Shown in pieces: positions 1-7,335 of a stretch of DNA of 64,000 nt (within the stretch, counting starts at the first letter, position 1; every line of letters starts with the position of its first letter). The position numbers were made by a program, and so were the translations under genes. The notes beneath the pieces are model-generated. The model had not been told where the DNA came from and did no database searches. It saw only the letters and a program-made list of their open reading frames with translations. This stretch comes from Microlunatus soli (lineage in GTDB: Bacteria; Actinomycetota; Actinomycetes; Propionibacteriales; Propionibacteriaceae), in NCBI RefSeq assembly GCF_900105385.1, contig NZ_LT629772.1:3906001-3970000 (forward strand). Reading direction: 5' to 3'.

Positions 1-341
1 AGCTCGGGACCGTGACCGGGGTGCACCCGAACAGCCGCTACGGCGAGATGCACGTCGAGGGTGCCGAGGTGCAGGAGTTCAACGAGAAGCCGACCCTCGC
101 GGCCGGCTGGGTCAGCGGCGGGTTCTTCGCGTTCAACCGGCTGATGATCGACAAGTACCTCGACGACGATCCCGAGCTGTTGTTGGAGAAGAAGCCGCTG
201 CAGACGATGGCTACCGACGGCGAGTTGGGCGTCTTCTGCCACGAGGACTTCTGGATGGGCATGGACACCTTCCGGGACTGGACCGAGCTGAACGCGCTGT
301 GGGACTCCGGACGCCCGCCGTGGAAGGTCTGGCAGGACTGA
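1..341 (+). CDS. rfbF: Glucose-1-phosphate cytidylyltransferase, C-terminal part (5' truncated by window edge)
   Basis: The frame is open from the window edge, so the start lies upstream and only about 110 C-terminal residues are visible. They match the end of RfbF-type nucleotidyltransferases, which join CTP and glucose-1-phosphate to make CDP-glucose in the cytoplasm. Seen: a substrate-binding stretch VQEFNEKP, then GWVSGGFFAFNR, and the family-typical ending with FWMGMDTFRDWTELNALW. It is the first visible gene of a polysaccharide locus and sits 45 bp before an SDR gene, so CDP-sugar supply for the downstream modifying enzymes is a reasonable inference. Other sugar nucleotidyltransferases share the fold, but the C-terminal Trp-rich motif favours the cytidylyltransferase. 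Confidence 0.85.
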   Translation, partial: LGTVTGVHPNSRYGEMHVEGAEVQEFNEKPTLAAGWVSGGFFAFNRLMIDKYLDDDPELLLEKKPLQTMATDGELGVFCHEDFWMGMDTFRDWTELNALWDSGRPPWKVWQD

Positions 342-386
342 CCGCGGCCCGCAGCCACCGACACATCCCTGACCCGAAAGAGAACC

Positions 387-1412
387 ATGAGACTTCTTGT
401 CACCGGCACCGACGGCTACCTCGGTTGCCTGCTTGCCCCGGAGCTGATCCGGGACGGTCACCAGGTACTCGGCGTGGACACCGGCTTCTACAAATCCGGC
501 TGGCTCTACAACGGCACCGACACCGCACCGATGACGCTGGTGAAGGACATCCGGCTACTCACCGCCGACGACCTGGCCGGCATCGACGCGGTCGTCCACC
601 TGGCCGAGCTGTCCAACGATCCGCTCGGCCAACTGTCGCCGGCCATCACCTATCAGATCAACCATCGCGGATCCGTCCGGCTGGCCGGACTCGCCAAGCA
701 GGCCGGGGTGCGACGGTTCGTGTACATGTCGTCGTGCAGCGTCTACGGAGTCGCCGACGGCGAGGTCGACGAGACATCGCCGGTCAACCCGCAGACCGCG
801 TACGCCGAATGCAAGACCCTGGTCGAACGCGATCTACAGGCGATGGCAGACGACGACTTCTCGCCGACGTTCCTGCGCAACGCCACGGCGTTCGGTGCCT
901 CACCCAGGCAGCGCTTCGACATCGTGCTGAACAACCTGTCCGGTCTGGCCTGGACGACCGGGAGGATCGCCATGATCAGCGACGGCAGTCCGTGGCGTCC
1001 GCTGGTGCATGCCCTGGACATCGCCCAGGCAATCCGCCGGGTGCTGGACGCCCCACGCGAACTGGTCCACAACGAGATCTTCAACGTCGGCTCGACCGAG
1101 CAGAACTATCGGGTCAAGGAGATCGCCGACATCGTCGCCGCGGAGTTCCCCGGCTGTGAGGTCAGCTTCGGCGCTGCCGCCGATGACAATCGCAGCTACC
1201 GGGTGTGCTTCGACAAGATCAGCAACAAGCTGCCGGGCTTCGCCTGTCAGTGGGACGCCGTCTCCGGCGCCGCGCAGCTGCACCGGGTCTTCGGCAGCAT
1301 CGACCTGGACACCGCAACCTTCACCGGCCGGGGGCACACCCGGCTGGCGCAGTTGCAACACCTGATCGGCACCGGTCAGGTCGACGCCGAACTCTTCTGG
1401 AGCCGTTCATGA
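387..1412 (+). CDS. NAD-dependent epimerase/dehydratase (extended SDR)
   Basis: This 341-residue protein has an N-terminal Rossmann glycine motif (VTGTDGYLG, residues 5-13) and the SDR catalytic pair YAECK (YxxxK) after an SSCSVYG stretch carrying the catalytic Ser. This is the layout of extended SDRs that epimerise, reduce or dehydrate nucleotide-activated sugars. The substrate cannot be read from sequence; the upstream cytidylyltransferase suggests a CDP-sugar. Its TGA overlaps the ATG of the next gene (ATGA at 1409-1412), so the two are translationally coupled. Start chosen at ATG 387, with AAAGAGAA a few bases upstream as a weak ribosome site. Confidence 0.85.
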   Translation: MRLLVTGTDGYLGCLLAPELIRDGHQVLGVDTGFYKSGWLYNGTDTAPMTLVKDIRLLTADDLAGIDAVVHLAELSNDPLGQLSPAITYQINHRGSVRLAGLAKQAGVRRFVYMSSCSVYGVADGEVDETSPVNPQTAYAECKTLVERDLQAMADDDFSPTFLRNATAFGASPRQRFDIVLNNLSGLAWTTGRIAMISDGSPWRPLVHALDIAQAIRRVLDAPRELVHNEIFNVGSTEQNYRVKEIADIVAAEFPGCEVSFGAAADDNRSYRVCFDKISNKLPGFACQWDAVSGAAQLHRVFGSIDLDTATFTGRGHTRLAQLQHLIGTGQVDAELFWSRS

Positions 1413-1966
1413 TCATCACCAGAACCGCGATCGACGGGCCGGCGGTCGTCGACCTCGACCTGCGATCCGACGACCGGGGCTTCTTCGCCCGCACCTTCTG
1501 CGTCGAGGAGTTCGCCGACGCGGGTCTGCAGACCGACGTCGAGCAGTGCAATCTCTCGTTCAATCATCGCGCCGGAACCGTGCGTGGCATGCATTTCCAG
1601 ATCGCTCCGCATCCGGAAGCCAAGCTGGTCCGCTGTATCCGTGGGGCCGTGGTCGACATCATCGTCGACATGCGGCCCGATTCGCCCACCAGACTGCAGC
1701 ACGTCGCGGTCGAGCTGAGCGCGGAGAACCGGCGGGCCTTCTACGTGCCGCCCTATTTCGCCCACGGCTACCAGACGCTGGTCGACGACACCGAGGTGAT
1801 GTACCAGGTGAGCGGATCCTACGAGCCGGCCGCCGAGCGGGGGTTGCGCTGCGACGACCCGGACCTGGCGTTGGTCTGGCCGCTTCCGGCCCAGGTGATC
1901 AGCACCAAGGACGCCAGTTGGCCGCTGCTGGCCACGGCTCGGGAATCGATCGGGGCCGGCTCATGA
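1409..1966 (+). CDS. dTDP-4-dehydrorhamnose 3,5-epimerase family protein (RmlC-like)
   Basis: The 185 residues match the length and cupin fold of RmlC. The conserved TVRGMHFQ block places the catalytic His at residue 62, and YVPPYFAHGYQTL plus a later MYQVSGSY Tyr correspond to the other active-site strands. RmlC proteins epimerise 4-keto-6-deoxy nucleotide sugars. RGMHFQ rather than the common RGLHYQ, and the CDP-sugar context, suggest a paralogue acting on another nucleotide sugar rather than canonical rhamnose synthesis; rmlA, rmlB and rmlD are absent here. The start ATG overlaps the preceding stop and the stop overlaps the next start. An upstream in-frame start (from 1205) would lie inside the SDR gene and was rejected. 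Confidence 0.85.
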   Translation: MIITRTAIDGPAVVDLDLRSDDRGFFARTFCVEEFADAGLQTDVEQCNLSFNHRAGTVRGMHFQIAPHPEAKLVRCIRGAVVDIIVDMRPDSPTRLQHVAVELSAENRRAFYVPPYFAHGYQTLVDDTEVMYQVSGSYEPAAERGLRCDDPDLALVWPLPAQVISTKDASWPLLATARESIGAGS

Positions 1967-3282
1967 TCATCGTCGACACCGCCCTGCGGCGTCGGGCCGA
2001 GGAGGGCCGCCCGATCCGGGTCGCGGTGATCGGCGCCGGCTTCATGGCCCGCGGCCTGGTCAACCAGATCACCAACTCCACGCCCGGGATGACGGTGTCC
2101 GCGATCGTCAACCGCACCGTCGGCAAGGCCGAGACCGCCTATCGTGAGGCGGGCATCACCCAGTTCCGCCCGGTCAGCACGCCGGCCGAGACGGAGCGCG
2201 CGATCGGGGCCGATGTCCCGGTGCTGACCGACGACTTCCGGGCGGTGATCGGTGCCGAGCAGATCGAGGCGGTCGTCGACGCCACCGGCGCGGTCGAGTA
2301 CGGCTGCCAGCTCGCGGTCGCCGCGATCGAGCACGGCAAACACCTGATCCTGATGAATGCCGAGGTGGACGGCACCGTCGGACCACTGCTGAGCCGCCGG
2401 GCCGGTGCGGCCGGCATCGTCCTCACCGGCTGCGACGGCGATCAACCGGGGGTCCAGCTCAACCTGGTTCGCTTCGTCCGGGGCATCGGTTTGCGGCCGT
2501 TGGTCTGCGGCAACATCAAGGGGCTGCAGGATCCGTACCGGACGCCGACCACCCAACAGGCCTTCGCCGAACGCTGGGGCCAGGATCCACGAATGGTCAC
2601 CAGCTTCGCCGACGGGACCAAGATCAGCTTCGAACAGGCGCTGGTCGCGAACGCCACCGGGATGACGGTGGCCCGACGCGGAATGCTCGGTCGTGATCAT
2701 CGCGGTCACATCGACGAGCTGACCACGATGTACGACGTCGCCGAGTTGGAGCGGCTCGGCGGGGTGGTCGACTACACGGTCGGCAGCCGCCCGGGCCCGG
2801 GCGTGTTCGTGCTGGCCACCCAGGACGATCCCCGGCAACGGCATTACCTGGACCTCTACAAGCTCGGTCCCGGCCCGCTCTACAGCTTCTACACGCCCTA
2901 CCACCTCTGCCACTTCGAGGTGCCGCAGACCGTTGCCCGCGCGGTGCTCTTCGGTGACGCGGCCATCGCCCCGCTCGGGGCACCGACGGTGGAGGTCGTC
3001 GCGACCGCCAAGCGCGAGCTGGCTGCCGGTGACGTCCTGGACGGTCTCGGCGGCTACGACAGTTACGGCGTGGCCGAGCGCGCCGACCTGACCGCGACCG
3101 ACGGCCTGTTGCCGATCGGCGTGGCCGAGGGCTGCACCGTCCGGCACGCAATCGCCAAGGACACCGTATTGCGCTACGCCGATGTCGAGCTGCCGGGCGG
3201 TCGATTGGTCGATCGGCTGCGTACCGAACAAGCGGCCGAACTTCCTGTCGGGCAACCGGCTGCTCAACTGGCGGAAGTGTGA
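1963..3282 (+). CDS. NAD(P)-dependent oxidoreductase with C-terminal SAF domain
   Basis: This 439-residue protein has an N-terminal Rossmann domain (VAVIGAGFMARG, residues 20-31) resembling homoserine dehydrogenase, a central catalytic domain, and a C-terminal SAF-like domain (approximately residues 350-430; AKRELAAGDVLDGLGGY). Family members in polysaccharide loci are usually annotated only as SAF-domain or homoserine-dehydrogenase-like oxidoreductases. The motif GCDGDQPG and the PYHLCHFEVP segment are typical of this subgroup. It overlaps the RmlC-like gene by four bases, so the SDR, epimerase and oxidoreductase form a coupled trio that probably modifies one nucleotide sugar. The exact substrate is unknown. 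Start ATG 1963 was chosen because of the ATGA overlap; the frame stays open further upstream inside other genes. Confidence 0.8.
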   Translation: MIIVDTALRRRAEEGRPIRVAVIGAGFMARGLVNQITNSTPGMTVSAIVNRTVGKAETAYREAGITQFRPVSTPAETERAIGADVPVLTDDFRAVIGAEQIEAVVDATGAVEYGCQLAVAAIEHGKHLILMNAEVDGTVGPLLSRRAGAAGIVLTGCDGDQPGVQLNLVRFVRGIGLRPLVCGNIKGLQDPYRTPTTQQAFAERWGQDPRMVTSFADGTKISFEQALVANATGMTVARRGMLGRDHRGHIDELTTMYDVAELERLGGVVDYTVGSRPGPGVFVLATQDDPRQRHYLDLYKLGPGPLYSFYTPYHLCHFEVPQTVARAVLFGDAAIAPLGAPTVEVVATAKRELAAGDVLDGLGGYDSYGVAERADLTATDGLLPIGVAEGCTVRHAIAKDTVLRYADVELPGGRLVDRLRTEQAAELPVGQPAAQLAEV

Positions 3283-3899
3283 CGCCGATGCCAGCTTCAG
3301 CCATCCCACGATCATCGCGTACCGGCACCTGGTCACTGCGTCGGGTGCTGGCCGCCGACCTGACGGCGATGGCCGAAGGCGAGACGCTGACCGGCCGGCG
3401 GATCGCGGCCCGGATCTGTGTCCATGCCCGGTGGCGAGCCGTCGTCAGTTGGCGACTGGCCCAGCGACTGCACCGGTCCCGGATCGGCAAACCGCTGGCG
3501 TTGTGGCTGACCGACCGCACCCTCGGCTTCAGCGCCGCCGAACTACAACCGAAGAGCTCGGTCGGCCCCGGCCTGGTGATCAAGCACACCGGCGGATTGG
3601 TGGTCGGCGGCGGCGTGGTCGCCGGTGCACGCCTGACCCTGCATCAGAACGTGACGCTGGGCGACCGTCGCCCGTTCGGTGGTCAACCGGAGCTCGGTGA
3701 CGACGTCACGGTCGGCGCCGGCGCCTGCGTTCTCGGTCCGATCTCGATCGGGGACGGCGTCGTGATCGCTGCCAACTCCGTGGTGCTGGCCGACGTCCCG
3801 GCCGGGTGCGTGGTCGCAGGAGCCCCGGCGCGGATCGTCCGGCGCGCCGGACCGGAGCAGGTCAGCAGCACCGGACGCGACGTGAGCGCCGGGCGATGA
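3279..3899 (+). CDS. Serine O-acetyltransferase-like hexapeptide acyltransferase
   Basis: The protein is 206 residues. An alpha-helical N-terminal half is followed by a left-handed beta-helix region built on hexapeptide repeats (VGPGLVIKHTGGLVVGGGV, LTLHQNVTLGD, IGDGVVIAANSVVLADVPAG). This is the CysE/SAT architecture, with a His in IKHTGG typical of acetyl-CoA-dependent members. In a capsule or exopolysaccharide locus such proteins usually O-acetylate a sugar rather than serine; this is inferred from position, since no cysteine genes are nearby. GTG 3279 overlaps the preceding TGA; ATG 3288 is an alternative. The stop overlaps an ATG at 3896 of the next reading frame. Confidence 0.75.
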   Translation: MTPMPASAIPRSSRTGTWSLRRVLAADLTAMAEGETLTGRRIAARICVHARWRAVVSWRLAQRLHRSRIGKPLALWLTDRTLGFSAAELQPKSSVGPGLVIKHTGGLVVGGGVVAGARLTLHQNVTLGDRRPFGGQPELGDDVTVGAGACVLGPISIGDGVVIAANSVVLADVPAGCVVAGAPARIVRRAGPEQVSSTGRDVSAGR

Positions 3900-3910
3900 G
3901 GAGGAACGGC

Positions 3911-5053
3911 GTGGACACACCGATCATGACCCAGTACGACCCGATCGGCCGGTCGGCGATCAACGCCCTGCGGCGCTGGCTGGTGCTGCCGATCGTGCTC
4001 GCCGCGCTCGGCGCCGCCGCCGGTCTGTACGCGGGCAGCCGGGCCAAGCCGAGCGCCGAGGCGATCCTGCGGGCGGAGAGTTCGGCGGTCGACGGGGCGG
4101 CGATGAAGATCGTCCAGCAGAGCGCGGTGCTCGAGCTCGACACGGCATCGGTCTACCAGGCAGCGGCCAAGGCCTCCGGCAGTACGGCGGCCGACCTGCG
4201 GACCCGGACCCAGATCGCCGCGGTGCCGGACTCCCAGCTGATCTCGGTGACGGTGACCGCCTCCACCGAGAGCCAAGCGATCGCTCAGGCCGACGCGATC
4301 GTGCACACGGCGTTGACGGCGAACGACCGGCGCACCGAGGCCGAGCTCGACAGTGTCACCGCGAGTACCCGGAAGCTGGTCAAGCACGGGAAGCTGCCGG
4401 ACGCGGACGCCGAGCAGGCCAGGGTCGCACGGTTGGGCGACACCCTGGGGCAGAACCAGAGCGAGCTGGTCATCGGCGGCCGCAGCCTGACCCTGTTGCA
4501 GGGCGCGGAAGCCTCGTCGCTGCTGCCGTCGGCCAAGCTGCTCGGCGCCCTCGGCCTGTTGGCCGGGGCCCTGCTCGGCAGCGCCGTCGCGCTGTTCTTG
4601 GGGCTGCGTCGGGGTCGGATCCAGTCGGCCCGGGAGCTGCATCAGCTCTACCCTCAGGCGGCCGTCGTCGACGGACTTGATCTTGAATCGGTGATCACCC
4701 TGGAGTCGGAGAACGCGAGTGCGGTCTACATTGCCGGCATCCACCACGATCGGGCCGAGCTGGAACAGATCGCCGACGTGGTCCGGACCCAGTTCATCGC
4801 CGGCGGCCGGCCGGTGCAGTCGCCCGAACCCCGGCACAATGTGACGGTCTCCGAACAGGCGGCCGATCTGCAGATCATCATCACCAGCCTGTCCGACACC
4901 GTGCTGCGCCGGGTGGCACGGGACACCAGTGCGCTGTTGATCATCCCGGTCCGGCCGAAGGTGACCCGGATGCAGCAGCTCGAACCCTTCGCCTCGCGGC
5001 TCAACGATCGCACCTACCTGCTGGTCCAGCAGACGACCCCGGACTGGGACTGA
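3911..5053 (+). CDS. Wzz-like polysaccharide chain-length determinant/copolymerase membrane protein
   Basis: This 380-residue protein has the two-helix layout of polysaccharide co-polymerases: a first membrane segment near residues 20-42 (LVLPIVLAALGAAAGLYAG), a long extracytoplasmic helical region, and a second segment near residues 205-230 (LGALGLLAGALLGSAVAL) followed by basic residues. No Walker A motif is visible in the cytoplasmic tail, so it is not a BY-kinase fusion. Start: AGGAGG at 3899-3904 lies six bases before GTG 3911, which I prefer over the ATG at 3896 that merely overlaps the upstream stop. It probably sets chain length with the polymerase-like protein encoded two bases downstream. 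Confidence 0.65.
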   Translation: MDTPIMTQYDPIGRSAINALRRWLVLPIVLAALGAAAGLYAGSRAKPSAEAILRAESSAVDGAAMKIVQQSAVLELDTASVYQAAAKASGSTAADLRTRTQIAAVPDSQLISVTVTASTESQAIAQADAIVHTALTANDRRTEAELDSVTASTRKLVKHGKLPDADAEQARVARLGDTLGQNQSELVIGGRSLTLLQGAEASSLLPSAKLLGALGLLAGALLGSAVALFLGLRRGRIQSARELHQLYPQAAVVDGLDLESVITLESENASAVYIAGIHHDRAELEQIADVVRTQFIAGGRPVQSPEPRHNVTVSEQAADLQIIITSLSDTVLRRVARDTSALLIIPVRPKVTRMQQLEPFASRLNDRTYLLVQQTTPDWD

Positions 5054-5054
5054 G

Positions 5055-6296
5055 ATGGGCCGGAGGGCCCGGGATCCGGTGGTCTGGGTGATCGGGTTGT
5101 TCGCCGCCAACTTCGCTCTGCAACGAATCTCGATCCCCAACCTGTCGATCCCGGTGATCACCGTCGTGATCTTGGTCTGGCTCGCTGCAGCACTGTGGCT
5201 GCGGATCGTCGAGCTCAACATCGGGCGGCTCATGCTGTGGGTACTGGCCGCAGCCGTGAGCGCCGCCGCCGTCCTGGCCCAGGTCCTGGTGCTGAGCAAC
5301 GCCTTCGTCAGCATCAACAGTTGGCTGTTCTGGATCGTGCTCTGGCTGCCGTTGACGGTCCAGCTGCGGGACCGCAGCGCCGCCACCTATCACCGGGCGT
5401 TGCGCGGCATCGGCCATCTCGGAATCGGGATCGCCATCCTGTCGACCCTCTTCATGGTGATGCAGCTGCTGGGGCAGCCGTATCGCGACCGGATGGCCGA
5501 TCTGGTGCCGTCATCGCTACTGGTCGACGGATACGTGATCAGCTATCCGGTCGCCTACGGCTCACCGATCTACAAGTCCAACGCCTGGATCGCCCTGGAG
5601 CCGTCGTTCCTGTCCTTCATGCTCGGGGTCTGTGTGGTCGCAGCGGTGCTGGCCCGCCTGCATTGGGTGAAGGTGATCGTGATCCTGCTCGGCCTGCTGG
5701 CCACCACGGCCGGGTCAGGACTGGCCGTGCTCGCCGCATTCGTCCTGCTGAGCGTGCTGTCCGGTCACGGCGCCCGACTACGGCGCTACCTGCTGCCGAC
5801 GCTACCGGTGGCGGTGATCTTCGGGACGACGCTGATCGGACAGTCGCTCTTCGAGCGGGTCACCGAGGCCGGCACCAGTCGGTCCTCGACGTCACTGCGG
5901 ATGATCGAGCCGTATCAGTACCTGTGGCCGCAGTGGATCTCCGATCCGACGGTGCCGTGGATCGGGCGCGGACCCGGATCATCGGCCTGGGTGGTCGGCA
6001 ACTCCGGGATCGACGGGCTGCTGGTCCCCAGCCCGGCGAAGATCCTCTTCGACTACGGCGTCCTCGGTGGCGCGTTGCTGCTGATGATCATGGTCGTGGC
6101 CTTTGTCCGCTGCCCGGAGCCGACGTTCGCCCTGGCGCTGGCGATCTCGGTGTTCACCGTCCAGGCGGCATCGCCGCCGCTGGTCGCCTGCGTGATCCTC
6201 GCGGTGTCGCTCTGGTCTCCAGTCGCCGTGTGGAGCCCGACGAGACCGTCGCCGATGACCGCCGCCGCGCCCCAGCCGATCGCTGCCAAGGAGTGA
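5055..6296 (+). CDS. O-antigen polymerase/ligase-like polytopic membrane protein
   Basis: The 413 residues are almost entirely hydrophobic segments (about 10 predicted helices) separated by short loops, with one longer external loop (approximately residues 140-185) and a second before the last helices (WIGRGPGSSAW ... LLVPSPAKILFDYGVLGG). That layout is typical of Wzy polymerases and WaaL ligases, which act on undecaprenyl-linked glycans at the outer face of the membrane. Sequence alone cannot separate polymerase from ligase. It starts two bases after the Wzz-like stop and is followed by a glycosyltransferase, which supports a role in polymerising the repeat unit. Confidence 0.65.
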   Translation: MGRRARDPVVWVIGLFAANFALQRISIPNLSIPVITVVILVWLAAALWLRIVELNIGRLMLWVLAAAVSAAAVLAQVLVLSNAFVSINSWLFWIVLWLPLTVQLRDRSAATYHRALRGIGHLGIGIAILSTLFMVMQLLGQPYRDRMADLVPSSLLVDGYVISYPVAYGSPIYKSNAWIALEPSFLSFMLGVCVVAAVLARLHWVKVIVILLGLLATTAGSGLAVLAAFVLLSVLSGHGARLRRYLLPTLPVAVIFGTTLIGQSLFERVTEAGTSRSSTSLRMIEPYQYLWPQWISDPTVPWIGRGPGSSAWVVGNSGIDGLLVPSPAKILFDYGVLGGALLLMIMVVAFVRCPEPTFALALAISVFTVQAASPPLVACVILAVSLWSPVAVWSPTRPSPMTAAAPQPIAAKE

Positions 6297-6298
6297 AT

Positions 6299-7318
6299 GT
6301 GTCCCGATCACTGTCGGTCCTGATGCCGGTGCTGAACGAGGAGTCGAGCATCGCTGATGCCATCGGCTCGGTGCTGAACCAGGCGGGTTGCGACCAGGAG
6401 ATTCTGGTGGTGGACGGCCGCTCCGTCGACCGGACCCGGGAGATCGTCGCCGATCTCGCCCGCTCCGATCCGCGGATCCGGCTCCTGGACAACGCCGCCG
6501 TGATCATCCCCGCCGGGTTGAACGCCGGTCTGGCTGCAGCGCGGCACGAGTTCGTGGCCCGGGTCGACGGGCATGCTGAGATCAGTGCGGACTATCTGGC
6601 CCGGGCCCTGGACCGGCTGGCCGCCGACCCGAGCCTGGCCGGAATCGGTGGGCGCCGACGAGGAGTGGCCCGGACCAGGGTCGGACGAGCGATCGCCGCG
6701 GTGATGTCCAGCCCGTTCGGAGTCGGCAACTCGATCAATCACTACGCCGAGGAGTATCAGCTCACCGACCATGCCTCGTTCGGGGTCTACCGGACGGCGG
6801 CCGCGCGCCAGGTCGGCGGATGGGACGTCGCCCTTCCGGTCAACGAGGACGTGGACTTCGATCATCGTCTCCGGCTGGCCGGACATCGCATCGCCTACGA
6901 CCCGGAGATGATCATCAACTGGCGGGTCCGGGAGACCGTCGCGACGTTGTTCCAGCAATATCGCCGCTACGGTCGGGGCAAGGCTGCGATGGTCCGCAAG
7001 AACGGGCGTCGCGCGGTTCGCAGCAGGCATCTGGCGGCTCCGGCATTGGTGATCGGCGTCGTGCTGTCCGTCGTCACCGCGCCCTGGGTCCCGGCGCTGT
7101 TGATCATGCCGGGTGGATACCTGGCGGGAATCGTTGTGGTGAGTGTGGTGACGTGGTGCAGGAGTGCCGAGCGAGCCGACGTCGCAGCCGCGGCGTTGCC
7201 GGCCGCATTCGTTGCAACCCACACCGGCTGGGGCCTGGGGTTCCTGGAAGGTCTGTTGTTCAAGCGATCGCCGGCGGTGGCCAGCGGGGACAGCCGGAGC
7301 CGGGCTGCGGCTGTCTGA
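6299..7318 (+). CDS. Family 2 glycosyltransferase (ExoA-like)
   Basis: This 339-residue protein has an N-terminal GT-A domain: SVLMPVLNEES, VVDGRSVDRT, a DxH-type metal site ARVDGHAEI, and the acceptor/base motif PVNEDVDFDHR (about residue 185). Two or three hydrophobic segments at the C-terminus (from LAAPALVIGVV) anchor it to the membrane. This resembles succinoglycan-type GT2 enzymes that transfer sugars to lipid-linked intermediates on the cytoplasmic face. Start: AAGGAG at 6288-6293 is five bases before GTG 6299, favouring that codon over GTG 6293. It is the last gene of the rightward polysaccharide operon; the next gene converges on it. Confidence 0.8.
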   Translation: MSRSLSVLMPVLNEESSIADAIGSVLNQAGCDQEILVVDGRSVDRTREIVADLARSDPRIRLLDNAAVIIPAGLNAGLAAARHEFVARVDGHAEISADYLARALDRLAADPSLAGIGGRRRGVARTRVGRAIAAVMSSPFGVGNSINHYAEEYQLTDHASFGVYRTAAARQVGGWDVALPVNEDVDFDHRLRLAGHRIAYDPEMIINWRVRETVATLFQQYRRYGRGKAAMVRKNGRRAVRSRHLAAPALVIGVVLSVVTAPWVPALLIMPGGYLAGIVVVSVVTWCRSAERADVAAAALPAAFVATHTGWGLGFLEGLLFKRSPAVASGDSRSRAAAV

Positions 7319-7335
7319 TCAGCGCCGCTGTTCGG

